Of a DNA stretch of 35,257 nucleotides, positions 10,269 to 19,749 are shown one piece after another. The position numbers were made by a program, and so were the translations under genes. Below the pieces are notes generated by a model. It saw nothing but the letters and a program-made list of their open reading frames with translations, was not told the DNA's origin and ran no database searches. This DNA comes from Betaproteobacteria bacterium. Its GTDB lineage: Bacteria; Pseudomonadota; Gammaproteobacteria; Burkholderiales; Burkholderiaceae_C. Each line of letters opens with the position of its first letter. Within the stretch, counting starts at the first letter, position 1. The stretch lies in assembly GCA_025360705.1 (NCBI GenBank), contig JANYBQ010000174.1, positions 1-35,257 of the forward strand. Reading direction: 5' to 3'.

Positions 10269-10332
10269 CGTCTTCCATGATAAGAATACGCATGTCCAAG
10301 GATAGTGCACCGTGCTATGGGGAGCGACGCCG

Positions 10333-10668
10333 CTACCAGCCCCACACGACGTGCAAAGGCAGGTATATCGCCATGCCGGCCACGATCGTGAGCAACACAT
10401 CCTTGCGCCAGAAGTAGGCGGCTGCGCCCGCCGCGGCTGAAAACAGCCGCGCGTCCTGCCAGGTGTTGACGAGATGTCCCTGCGCGATCATCACCTCGGG
10501 CACTACCACCGCTGCCAGAGCCGCGATTGGCGCGTACTGCAAACCACGCTGGGCCCAGTGCGGAAGACTCCAGGACTTGCTGGAAATCAGGAAGAAACTA
10601 CGCGCCAGCACCGTGACCAGCGCCAGTCCCACGATCACCGCAACGGTACGCGGATCGATGTCGATCAC
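10333..10668 (-). CDS. azlD: AzlD family branched-chain amino acid exporter small subunit
   Basis: 111-aa hydrophobic protein overlapping the end of an AzlC gene by 4 nt; AzlD-like 'LQYAPIAALAAVVVPEV'. Confidence 0.85.
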   Translation of the reverse strand: MIDIDPRTVAVIVGLALVTVLARSFFLISSKSWSLPHWAQRGLQYAPIAALAAVVVPEVMIAQGHLVNTWQDARLFSAAAGAAAYFWRKDVLLTIVAGMAIYLPLHVVWGW

Positions 10669-11402
10669 AGCCTGTTAGCCTGGGTTTGAACGGACCTGAA
10701 TTTCTCAAGCGTCATGCACAGTGCCACGGCGGCGCCAATCGCCACTACGATATTCAGCTTGAGCGGCAACGTATACGCCGCAACGCCCACCAGGCCCGCC
10801 ACACCCGCCGATATCAGCCGCAGCCGGGTCGTGGCCAGCGAACACAAAATACCCACCAGGCACAGGATGCCCGCAAATCCCAGACCCCAGGTTTGCGGAA
10901 TCAGGTTGGCCAGCGCAACCCCAAGTACGCTGAAGCCCACCCAGGTGAACCAATTGAACATGTCGTTGCCGGTCAGGTAAGCCTCTTGCGCCTTGCGGCC
11001 CGCTTCGTCCGAGGCGGGATGCGGAAACCTGCGAATGAACAATACGTAGTTCATGTCGGCGGTGAGGTACCCGTGCGTAATGCGCTCCCAGGCCGGCAGA
11101 TGCGCCAGATAAGGTCGCAAATGCAGGCTGAAAACGACAAAGCGCAGGTTCACGCAGAAGCCGGTGGCCAGGACGATCCATAGCGGCGCACCGGCGACGA
11201 TGAGCGGCGTCGCGGCCAACTGCGAGCTGCCGGCAAATACAAGCAGCGCCATCATCAGCGACTCGACCATACCCATACCCGACTTGACCATCGCCACACC
11301 GGTCATCAAGCCCCATGCCGCGATGCCGGGCGCAAGGCGCTGGAAGTCGCGCAGGCCGATCCGGAATTCGGGATGGGTGTAGTGGGCACGGCGAAGAAAC
11401 AT
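10665..11402 (-). CDS. azlC: AzlC family branched-chain amino acid exporter large subunit
   Basis: [44 protein letters not shown]...FAGSSQLAATPLI...NLRFVVFSLHLRPYL; start ATG overlaps the fmt stop (ATGA). Confidence 0.87.
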   Translation of the reverse strand: MFLRRAHYTHPEFRIGLRDFQRLAPGIAAWGLMTGVAMVKSGMGMVESLMMALLVFAGSSQLAATPLIVAGAPLWIVLATGFCVNLRFVVFSLHLRPYLAHLPAWERITHGYLTADMNYVLFIRRFPHPASDEAGRKAQEAYLTGNDMFNWFTWVGFSVLGVALANLIPQTWGLGFAGILCLVGILCSLATTRLRLISAGVAGLVGVAAYTLPLKLNIVVAIGAAVALCMTLEKFRSVQTQANRL

Positions 11403-12418
11403 CAGGCACCTGCGGACGGGGAGACGAAACGCATACCGGGCTGCAATGCGGTGCCGCGCAAAAAAGCCCCCGCGTCCATGCGTTTGCCGCCGGCTCGCTG
11501 CAATTCGTGCAGGCGCAACACGCCCAGGCCACAGGCGACCTCGATTCCGCCCGCCTCGACGGCCAGGATGGTTCCAGATAGTCCGCCATGTTCGGAAGTC
11601 AAGTCGCCAACCTCGGAGCGCCATAACTTGACGACCTCGCCATCAAGCCCGGTCCAGGCGCCCGGACTTGGGTCGAAGGCGCGCACGCGGCGTTCAATCA
11701 GCTCCGCGCTCAATGTCCAGTCCACCAGTGCATGCACCTTTTCTACCTTGTGTGCATAGGTAGTGCCATCGATGGGCTGCTTGCGGGCCTGCACCCCCCC
11801 TTGCCCGGCCCTTTGTAGCACGTTGACGACGAGTTCGGCGCCTAGCGCAGCCAGCTTGTCGTGCAGGCTGCCGGTGGTGTCCGCATCCGGACCGGTGTGC
11901 TTGATTGGCAGATGCTGGACCAGCAGCATGTCGCCGGTGTCCAGGCCGGCGTCCATTTGCATGATCGTGACACCGGTGCAGGCGTCGCCAGCTTCTATTG
12001 CACGGTGGATCGGAGCGGCCCCGCGCCAGCGCGGCAACAAGGACGCATGAATATTGATGCAGCCCCAGCCAGGCGCGGCGCCGTCCCGCGGCGGCTGCAT
12101 CAGGTCGAGCACCCATTGAGGCAGGATCAGCCCATAGGCGGCCACCACCATCACTTGCGCTTGCGCATCGAGGATCGCCTGGCGCGCCGCTTCGGCATCC
12201 GAGGCGAACCGGCCGTCCAGTCGCAGGCTGCGCGGCTGGGCTACCGCGATGCCGCGCTGGCGCGCAAACGCCTTTACCGCGGACTCGTGTAATTTCATGC
12301 CGCGCCCGGCCGGACGATCAGGCTGCGTCAATACCAGCGGCACCTCGAATCCAGCATCGCACACCGCGCGCAGCGCGCTGTGCGCGAACGCGGGCGTACC
12401 CGCGAAAATAACCTTCAA
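11402..12418 (-). CDS. fmt: Methionyl-tRNA formyltransferase
   Basis: Probable TTG start [19 protein letters not shown]...[67 protein letters not shown]; overlaps the def stop by 4 nt. Confidence 0.95.
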   Translation of the reverse strand: MKVIFAGTPAFAHSALRAVCDAGFEVPLVLTQPDRPAGRGMKLHESAVKAFARQRGIAVAQPRSLRLDGRFASDAEAARQAILDAQAQVMVVAAYGLILPQWVLDLMQPPRDGAAPGWGCINIHASLLPRWRGAAPIHRAIEAGDACTGVTIMQMDAGLDTGDMLLVQHLPIKHTGPDADTTGSLHDKLAALGAELVVNVLQRAGQGGVQARKQPIDGTTYAHKVEKVHALVDWTLSAELIERRVRAFDPSPGAWTGLDGEVVKLWRSEVGDLTSEHGGLSGTILAVEAGGIEVACGLGVLRLHELQRAGGKRMDAGAFLRGTALQPGMRFVSPSAGA

Positions 12419-12924
12419 TCGCGCTCCCCGCGCTGCAGTTTCAGCATCTTGGTCCTGATGCGGTTGCGTTTCAAAGGCGACAGATATTCGACGAAAACCT
12501 TGCCCAGCAAGTGGTCCATTTCGTGCTGGATACACACCGCCAACATGCCGTCTGCCTCCACGGTCCGCGACACGCCGTCGCGGTCCAGCGCGAGTACCTC
12601 GATGGCGTCGAAACGCTCCACGCCGTCGTAGATGCCGGGCACCGACAGGCAGCCTTCTTCATTGACGCGTTTCTCCGCGCTGGTCCAGCCAAGCTTGGGG
12701 TTGATCAACACCAGAGGACGGTCCCGCTGCTCCGATATGTCAATCACAATCAGCCGTTCGTGCACGTCCACCTGGGTCGCGGCCAGCCCGACGCCCTTGG
12801 CGTCGTACATGGTGTCCAGCATATCGGCGATCAGCTTTTCGATGCGCGCGTCCACTTGCTGAACAGGTCGGGCAACCTGATGCAGTTTGGGATCGGGATA
12901 GCAAAGAATGGGTAACAAAGCCAT
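12415..12924 (-). CDS. def: Peptide deformylase
   Basis: [21 protein letters not shown]...[15 protein letters not shown]...[16 protein letters not shown]...[19 protein letters not shown]; all three deformylase motifs. Confidence 0.97.
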   Translation of the reverse strand: MALLPILCYPDPKLHQVARPVQQVDARIEKLIADMLDTMYDAKGVGLAATQVDVHERLIVIDISEQRDRPLVLINPKLGWTSAEKRVNEEGCLSVPGIYDGVERFDAIEVLALDRDGVSRTVEADGMLAVCIQHEMDHLLGKVFVEYLSPLKRNRIRTKMLKLQRGERD

Positions 12925-13063
12925 GGAATGTCAGACAAGATGTCGTTATTTTCGCTACTTTTTAGTTGGAGAGCATAAGCCGGCAACAGAAAACGTTGCC
13001 CAATCAAGGACTTGAGCGCAAAATCGTGCGTGATTTATCAAGACTTCCCAGGTCTGCGGCCAT

Positions 13064-14329
13064 ATGGCAGCTAACACTGAGCGACCTTCCGGGGCGACCA
13101 CAATGCAGCAAGCAATGACCACAATCACTTTGGCAAAAACGAAAATGGCGCTGGCCGCAATGGCTGCAGTGGCCGGCTGGCTGATCGGCGCGCCGGCTAT
13201 GGCGCAAAACCTGCCGGTAACACCTGGTCAAAAAGCGGTGGCGGCGCAGGTGGCGCAGGCCGGCGTGCCACTGAGCGAGCTCGCAGCCAACGCCCCGGAC
13301 AGCTACACGGTCAAGTCCGGCGACACCTTGTGGGCAATCTCCGGCATGTTCCTGAAAAGTGCCTGGCGCTGGCCAGAGTTGTGGGGCATGAACCTGAACG
13401 AGATCCGCAATCCGCACCGTATCTATCCGGGGCAACAGCTCGTTCTTGAGCGCCTGAACGGTCGCGCGCGATTGCGCATGGCCGGCGCCGCTGGACAAGG
13501 CCCCCCGACGGAAACCATCCGCGTGTCGCCGCGTATCCGTTATGAAAGCCTGGACGACGGCACCTTGCCGACCCTCAAGGCGAATTTGATCGAACCGTTT
13601 CTGGCCGAACCCATCATCGTCGATGAAAACAGTTTGCTCGCCGCGCCGCGCATCGTCGCGGCCCAGGAAGGCCGTGTCTTGCTGACACGCGGCGATCGGG
13701 CCTACGCGCGTGGAAACATCGATATGCCTTTGCTGGACGCACCGGGCAAGCAGCAGGCATTCCGAGTTTTCCGCAATGCCACGCCGCTCAAGGACCCGAC
13801 CAGCGGCGAAGTGCTTGGCTACGAGGCGCAATACGTCGGCAGAGCGCTGTTGGTACGCAGCGAATCCACGCAAACGGTGACCGACAAGAACGGCAAGGAA
13901 AGCCGGGAAGTTACGCCAGCCACGATAGATATCGTCGCCGCCAAGGAAGAGATGCGGATCGGCGACCGGCTGGTGCCTGAACCTGAACGCGAGTTGGTGA
14001 ACTACACGCCGCGCGCGCCTTCAGGCAAGGTGGACGGATATATCGTATCGGTCTACGGCAGCGCGGTAGTGAACGCCGCCCAAAACCAGGTGGTGGTAAT
14101 CAACCGCGGTACGCGCGACGGCATGGAGCGCGGACTGGTGCTGGCGATCCTGAAAGAGGGCGAACGCATCGTCGACAAAACCGATGCACGCAATACCGTG
14201 CTCAAGCTGCCGGAAGAGCGCAATGGACTGTTGATGGTTTTTAGTACCTTCGACCGGCTTTCCTATGCATTGGTGCTGGACATCCGGGATGGCGTCAAGG
14301 TCGGAGACCGGTTGGCCAACCCGCGTTAA
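13064..14329 (+). CDS. LysM peptidoglycan-binding domain protein, exported
   Basis: Hydrophobic signal-like segment ending 'GAPAMAQ', then LysM 'DSYTVKSGDTLWAISGMFLKSAWRWPELWGMNLNEIRNPHRIYPGQQLVL'. The exact start could be a later Met. Confidence 0.9.
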   Translation: MAANTERPSGATTMQQAMTTITLAKTKMALAAMAAVAGWLIGAPAMAQNLPVTPGQKAVAAQVAQAGVPLSELAANAPDSYTVKSGDTLWAISGMFLKSAWRWPELWGMNLNEIRNPHRIYPGQQLVLERLNGRARLRMAGAAGQGPPTETIRVSPRIRYESLDDGTLPTLKANLIEPFLAEPIIVDENSLLAAPRIVAAQEGRVLLTRGDRAYARGNIDMPLLDAPGKQQAFRVFRNATPLKDPTSGEVLGYEAQYVGRALLVRSESTQTVTDKNGKESREVTPATIDIVAAKEEMRIGDRLVPEPERELVNYTPRAPSGKVDGYIVSVYGSAVVNAAQNQVVVINRGTRDGMERGLVLAILKEGERIVDKTDARNTVLKLPEERNGLLMVFSTFDRLSYALVLDIRDGVKVGDRLANPR

Positions 14330-14340
14330 GGTGGTTTATT

Positions 14341-14360
14341 GCGGTTTATTTGACCGCTTT
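14341..14360 (+). terminator. Weak stem-loop after the LysM gene
   Basis: GCGGT-ttatttg-ACCGC followed by TTT, just downstream of the stop at 14329. Confidence 0.25.
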
Positions 14361-14443
14361 GCGCGGGCGCGGTAGTGAGCCCGACGGCAAGCCGCAAAAC
14401 AGCCTCGGTCAGGCATTGACTCTCGGGTATCCGGCGCTAATAC

Positions 14444-15682
14444 ATGGATCGCGAAGAACTTGCCGTCTGGTTGCGCCTCACGCTGACGCTCGGCGTCGGC
14501 AACGAGACCGCACGCAAATTGCTGGCGGCGTTTGGCCTACCCGAAAATATTTTCCGGCAATCCGCCGCTGCGCTTTTGCAAGTAGTAAGCCCCACCCAGG
14601 CGACCGCGATAAAAGCGACTCCGCCTGAACTTGACAAGCTGCTCGAAGCCACCTGGAACTGGTTGCAAGGGCGTCCCGAAAACGACCCGAAAGCGCCCCA
14701 CAGGCGTATCGTCACGCTCGGGGACGCGCACTATCCCGCTTCGCTGCTGGCTCTTCACGATCCTCCGCTGATGCTGTATCTACTTGGCGATCCAGACCTT
14801 GTCCCCGGCCAATTGCAAAACGCCGTGCTTACTTCCACAGCCGCTGCGGCTTCGGCTTTGCAGCACGGTTTTGCCAACAGCATTGCGATCGTCGGTAGCC
14901 GCAATACGACACCGCGAGGCGCCGCCAACGCGCGGCAATTTGCCAAGGCGGTTGGCGAGGCCGGGTTGACCGTGGTGTCCGGCATGGCGCTGGGCATAGA
15001 CGGTGCAGCGCACGAAGGCGCCCTGGACGCGGTGGGATCCGATACAAACCGACTGGCCACCATCGCGGTGGTCGGCACGGGCCTTGACCGGGTCTATCCC
15101 AAAAGCCATCTCGAGTTGGCCCGCCGTATTGCCCGACGTGGTTTGATCCTGAGCGAATACCCCATCGGAACGCCACCGTTCGAAGCCAATTTTCCAAAAC
15201 GCAACCGCATCATCGCGGCCCTATCTAAAGGCACGTTGGTGGTTGAAGCAGCACTCAAGTCGGGCTCGTTGATAACGGCACGGCTGGCGGCCGAACAGGG
15301 CAAGGAGGTTTTTGCGATTCCGGGTTCGATCCACTCAACCCAGTCGCGCGGTTGTCATGCGCTGATCAAACAGGGCGCCAAACTGGTGGAATCCGCGCAG
15401 GATGTGCTGGAAGAGTTGCACTGGAATACCGTCCCACCGGATGCAGTGGATGCTAATGTCGCCTCCCACCAAGCCGACCGAATCGCTGCAAGCACCTTGC
15501 AACCCGATGACAGCAACGGTTTATTGAAAGCGCTTGGTTTCGACCCGGTGGGTCTGGACGCGCTTCAGGCACGAACCGGACTCGACATCGCCCACTTGCA
15601 GGCGCAACTGATGGGGCTGGAACTCGATGGACATGTAGCCCGGCTGCCGGGTGGCCTTTTCCAGCGTATCGCGGCGGCCTGA
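14444..15682 (+). CDS. dprA: DNA-processing protein DprA
   Basis: 'IAIVGSRNTTPRGAANARQFAKAVGEAGLTVVSGMALGIDGAAHEGAL', 'GTGLDRVYPKSHLELARRI', 'SEYPIGTPPFEANFPKRNRIIAALSKGTLVVEAALKSGSLITARLAAEQGKEVFAIPGSIHS'. Confidence 0.96.
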   Translation: MDREELAVWLRLTLTLGVGNETARKLLAAFGLPENIFRQSAAALLQVVSPTQATAIKATPPELDKLLEATWNWLQGRPENDPKAPHRRIVTLGDAHYPASLLALHDPPLMLYLLGDPDLVPGQLQNAVLTSTAAAASALQHGFANSIAIVGSRNTTPRGAANARQFAKAVGEAGLTVVSGMALGIDGAAHEGALDAVGSDTNRLATIAVVGTGLDRVYPKSHLELARRIARRGLILSEYPIGTPPFEANFPKRNRIIAALSKGTLVVEAALKSGSLITARLAAEQGKEVFAIPGSIHSTQSRGCHALIKQGAKLVESAQDVLEELHWNTVPPDAVDANVASHQADRIAASTLQPDDSNGLLKALGFDPVGLDALQARTGLDIAHLQAQLMGLELDGHVARLPGGLFQRIAAA

Positions 15683-15748
15683 TCGCGGGCTGTAACGCTT
15701 GCAGTGGCATCGCCCGCGAAGACAAAATTTCTGCGCTATATTGGCAGC

Positions 15749-16258
15749 ATGTTTGAAGTGCTGGTGTTCGTGTACGAAAATTACTGGAGAGGCGATGCCT
15801 GCCCGCAAAGCGAACATCTTGAACGTAAGTTGAGCGCGGTGGGATTCGAGGCACAGGAGATCCACGAGGCTTTGATCTGGCTTAACGGCCTGAGTCTGGC
15901 GACCCGCAACACCGAGCTTGCGGCTGACGATGCGACGGTAACTATCGCTATCAGCGCACCGCCAAACGCGACGCTGGATCAGTCCCCCAACAGCATGCGG
16001 GTGTATTCCGTCGCCGAGCAGAATCGGCTCGGCTCCGAGTGCCTGGGCTTTATCAGTTTTCTCGAAACGGCAGGTGTCTTGCCGGCCCTTATGCGTGAGA
16101 TCGTGCTGGATCGGGCCATGGCATCGAATGCCGACACCTTGTGCTTGGAAGACCTCAAGATAATCGTCTTGATGGTCTACTGGAGTTTTGGCGAGGAGCC
16201 CGACGCCCTGCTGCTCGACGAATTGTGCGACGACGCGACCGACCGCGTCGCGCATTGA
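15749..16258 (+). CDS. smg: Smg / DUF494 family protein
   Basis: MFEVLVFVYENYWRGDACPQSEHLERKLSAVGFEAQEIHEALIWLNGL; position directly after dprA fits known Smg context. Confidence 0.9.
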   Translation: MFEVLVFVYENYWRGDACPQSEHLERKLSAVGFEAQEIHEALIWLNGLSLATRNTELAADDATVTIAISAPPNATLDQSPNSMRVYSVAEQNRLGSECLGFISFLETAGVLPALMREIVLDRAMASNADTLCLEDLKIIVLMVYWSFGEEPDALLLDELCDDATDRVAH

Positions 16259-16275
16259 AGTCCACGACGGCAGCG

Positions 16276-18777
16276 TTAACCCAGCAGCCGTTCCGGGTTC
16301 GCTTCCAGCTTGGCCAATGCGTCCCGAGTAGCGCGCACCGTCAAGGCTTCCTCTTCCTGCGGCAATAGCAGCCCGGCCTGCAAATATGCGGCCAGCCGCC
16401 CGCTCTGGAGCAGGTAGCTATGACCATCGGCCGAGGCGAACAGGTGCAATTGTTTGCGGTCGCTGCGCCACGCGAACTGAACCTTGGTTACCTGCCCGTT
16501 ATGGTCCAGTGTAAACCAGCAACCCAACTCCAGTTCCTGGGCCCAGGCCAACATTGCGTTGGTGGGCTTCGACCCGCCGTTAGCCACCACGTCGATCGTG
16601 GCCGGGTCGATGCCCAGCATGAGTTCGATACTTTCGGCATCCAGCGGCAGGTCTCCCATTCCGTCTTCGCTGACAAAGTCTTCCAGATGGGCCAGGCGTT
16701 TGGCCATGGCCTCGATTTGCGCGGTTGGAATCGCCTGCGTCTTGGAAAGAAAAGCGTCGGCCAGGGTATCGCTGACAGTCTTGATGTGAACGTCCTGCTG
16801 GCTCGGCGCCATGCCCAGCAACGCCATACCGGTGCGTAAACGCTGCAGCAGTTTGGGCAGATCCTGGATCACACGTGCGCGGTCGGCGCGGTTGGGCTTG
16901 GCGCTGGCCGCCCAGACCAGGTCGGTGGAGGTTTTTTTCAGCTCCAGCGTCTCGGCATGTTGCGGCCCTTTCCGCACCGCTGCCACGGCCAGAACTTCGG
17001 CCCAGATCTTGAACAGGTAGGCCCGGATTTCTTCCCGTACTGGAATGTCCTTGAGCATATTGCGCATCTCGATGGTGTACTGGATCGTGAGCGTTTCTTT
17101 CTGCTCGACCTGCTGCGCCACACTGGCTACTTTTTGCGTCGCGCCGGTTCCGGTCAAAAACTTTTGCAGGAACTTCTGAAACTCGGCGTAGACCAGTTCA
17201 TACACACGCTTGCCGGTCTCGGGGTATTGCTCAATCACCTGTACCACGCGTTTGATTTCCTTCTCCAACGCACCGCCCTGGATACCGCTGGCATCGAATC
17301 CCATCACGCACGAGCCCATGCGGTCGATCAGCTGCCGGGCGGGGTGATTCGCGGTGCCGAAAAAATCAGGCTCCGACAAGGCCACGCGCAGCACCGGCAT
17401 TTGAAGCCGCGCGAACCAGACCCGAATACCAGGCGGGATGCGATCCTCCTGCAAAATAGACTGAAACATCAAAGCCACGATTTCGATCGTGGCTTTTTCG
17501 CCTTTGGTCTCGGCTTTTTTCTTGAGTTCGATGGTTTGCTCGCGCAAGCGCCCCGCAACCCGAGCCACGCCGGCCGAGCTGTAGTCCTCGATCATGGTGC
17601 CGCTGCCGCCATAAGACCCAGCGCTGTCCACGCGAACCGCGATCGCCGCCGCCAGCGCCGGGGAGGCCTGCTCATAAGACGTGGCATGGAACTCGGGCCC
17701 AACCCGTCCGACCAGCAGGCGCTTGAGTTGACCCAGCACGCCCTGCGCCCGGCTCCGCGCCCGGGCTAGCGGTGTGGCGGCGGTCATCATGCGCGTTTCG
17801 TCCTGCGTCAATATTTGTCCCGCATCGGCCCCGGCACGCCCGGCAAATGAACGTTGCGCCACATTACGCGGCATAGGAATGCCACCGGAACCGGTATCGA
17901 TGGATGGATCGCCCCCTTGCCTGGAGAAGAGCGCAGCACGCGACGCGTCTTCGCGCATGCCGCCAGAACCCGGACCGGACCTGGCGCCGCCGCTGGAAAT
18001 GAATCCACCCTGGGAGGACGAAATGCCCTGCGTCGTGTCGCCCACAATGCCATGGTGGCCACTGTGGGGCGCGGGGTCCGCGGACGGACGCGATGAGGGT
18101 CTTGAGCCGCCGCCCTGGGTCGTAGCGCGCCGGACCCGGTCTTTCAATTCGATCGTAGGCATCACGCCTTGTTCGATCAAAAACCCGTTGCTTTTGTTGT
18201 AAGCCTGTTTAAGGCGTTCGGATAAAAGTGCCTGCACCACATCGTTGACGAGCGGCCAGCTGCCGCTCGGCATACCCGCGGCCGCCCATTGCTCCACCAT
18301 CTGCAACACCAGAACCTCCGGCCTGAAAATATCGTGCCGGCCCAGCTCGTCCGAGTTTTCCAGATACTTGATGCGCAGGCGCAAATCGTCAAGTTCAGCG
18401 CTGACCTTGTCCATCACCCGCAGTACCAGCCTGGACGCCAAAATCTTGTTTTCGACTACTTCGGTGCCGACCAGTTGCAGCGAGTCGATGTCCTGCAGAT
18501 CGGTTTTGGCGAATGCGGGTGGTGGTAGCAGCGCCTTTTGCCAGCCTTTAACGGTCTCATCGCGCCAGCTTGTCCTGGCCCGCTGAAAGAACGTCCATGC
18601 ATCGCGCCGAACCTGCATTTCCCGCGATGGCGCGGCCTCGTTGACCAGCACACTCAAACGTTCCTGCACCGCCGACCCAATGTCGGTCATGGCGCGGCCC
18701 GCGTCCGCTACAAAACGTTCCCGCGTTTCCTGCGCCAGCCGGCTGCGTTGGGAGGATGGTGGGGGTTGTGACGCCAT
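16276..18777 (-). CDS. DUF1631 family protein
   Basis: 833-aa ORF with a low-complexity Gly/Ser linker and 'RQLIDRMGSCVMGFDASG...EIKRVVQVIEQYPETGKRVYELVYAEFQKFL'; resembles DUF1631 proteins of betaproteobacteria. Confidence 0.8.
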   Translation of the reverse strand: MASQPPPSSQRSRLAQETRERFVADAGRAMTDIGSAVQERLSVLVNEAAPSREMQVRRDAWTFFQRARTSWRDETVKGWQKALLPPPAFAKTDLQDIDSLQLVGTEVVENKILASRLVLRVMDKVSAELDDLRLRIKYLENSDELGRHDIFRPEVLVLQMVEQWAAAGMPSGSWPLVNDVVQALLSERLKQAYNKSNGFLIEQGVMPTIELKDRVRRATTQGGGSRPSSRPSADPAPHSGHHGIVGDTTQGISSSQGGFISSGGARSGPGSGGMREDASRAALFSRQGGDPSIDTGSGGIPMPRNVAQRSFAGRAGADAGQILTQDETRMMTAATPLARARSRAQGVLGQLKRLLVGRVGPEFHATSYEQASPALAAAIAVRVDSAGSYGGSGTMIEDYSSAGVARVAGRLREQTIELKKKAETKGEKATIEIVALMFQSILQEDRIPPGIRVWFARLQMPVLRVALSEPDFFGTANHPARQLIDRMGSCVMGFDASGIQGGALEKEIKRVVQVIEQYPETGKRVYELVYAEFQKFLQKFLTGTGATQKVASVAQQVEQKETLTIQYTIEMRNMLKDIPVREEIRAYLFKIWAEVLAVAAVRKGPQHAETLELKKTSTDLVWAASAKPNRADRARVIQDLPKLLQRLRTGMALLGMAPSQQDVHIKTVSDTLADAFLSKTQAIPTAQIEAMAKRLAHLEDFVSEDGMGDLPLDAESIELMLGIDPATIDVVANGGSKPTNAMLAWAQELELGCWFTLDHNGQVTKVQFAWRSDRKQLHLFASADGHSYLLQSGRLAAYLQAGLLLPQEEEALTVRATRDALAKLEANPERLLG

Positions 18778-18792
18778 GAGTCGGAAACCCGG

Positions 18793-19746
18793 TCAGACAG
18801 TGGCGCCAGCATTCGGGTCGTTGGGATCGAGGCCTTTCTGGGGAGTGCCCTTAACCAGATCCTCGCGCTTGATGCCTAGCCACATGGCAATCGCGGCGCC
18901 TACAAACACCGACGAATAAATGCCAAAGCAGATACCGATAGTGAGCGCCAGCGCAAAATAATAGAGCGTTGGACCGCCAAATAGCAGCATTGACAAAACC
19001 ATGATCTGGGTGGAGCCGTGGGTGATGATAGTACGACTGATTGTGGATGTGATCGCGTTGTCGATTATCTGAACCGTATTCATCTTGCGGTAGCGCCGGA
19101 AATTCTCCCGAATCCGGTCGAAAATAACCACCGACTCGTTGACCGAATAACCCAGCACCGCCAATACGGCAGCCAGTACCGCAAGTGAAAATTCCCACTG
19201 AAAGAAGGCGAAAAATCCCAGAATGATGACTACGTCGTGCAGATTGGCGACGATCGCCGCGACCGCGAACTTCCACTCGAAACGCACCGCCAGGTAGAGC
19301 ATGATCCCGATCACCACCATGCCCAGCGCTTTCAGCCCGTCCACCACCAATTCTTCACCCACTTGAGGTCCGACAAATTCCTGACGTCGCAGAGTCGCGT
19401 TGTTGTCGATTTTCTTCAGCGCGGCAAAAGCGGTCTCGCTTTGCCGTGCCGAGCTGACGCCTTTTTGCGATGGCAAACGGATCATCACGTCGCGCGCCGT
19501 TCCAAAGTTCTGCACCTGGATGTCGGTATAACCCAGGCCTGCGATCACCTCACGGATCTTGCCTACATCCGCGGGCTGCGCGTATCCAACCTCCATCACC
19601 GTGCCCCCGGTGAATTCGACCGACAGGTGCAAGCCCCGATGGGCCAGAAAAAACACCGCCAGCGCAAACGTCACGAGGGAAACCGCGTTTAGCACCAACG
19701 CATGACGCATGAAAGGAATGTCGCGCCGGATCTTGAAGAATTCCAT
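18793..19746 (-). CDS. secF: Protein translocase subunit SecF
   Basis: MEFFKIRRDIPFMRHALVLNAVSLVTFALAVFFLAHRGLHLSVEFTGGTVMEVGY...YSVNESVVIFDRIRENFRRYRKM...SRTIITHGST. Confidence 0.97.
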   Translation of the reverse strand: MEFFKIRRDIPFMRHALVLNAVSLVTFALAVFFLAHRGLHLSVEFTGGTVMEVGYAQPADVGKIREVIAGLGYTDIQVQNFGTARDVMIRLPSQKGVSSARQSETAFAALKKIDNNATLRRQEFVGPQVGEELVVDGLKALGMVVIGIMLYLAVRFEWKFAVAAIVANLHDVVIILGFFAFFQWEFSLAVLAAVLAVLGYSVNESVVIFDRIRENFRRYRKMNTVQIIDNAITSTISRTIITHGSTQIMVLSMLLFGGPTLYYFALALTIGICFGIYSSVFVGAAIAMWLGIKREDLVKGTPQKGLDPNDPNAGATV

Positions 19747-19749
19747 CTC

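Noticed and set aside
13004-13873. 289-aa minus-strand ORF over the LysM gene
   Set aside because: Opposite a LysM protein with a signal peptide; composition looks like a shadow ORF.
14423-14444. TTGACT...TAATAC promoter-like pair just before dprA
   Set aside because: The -10-like box abuts the dprA ATG, so the transcription start would fall inside the gene; the -10 match is also poor.
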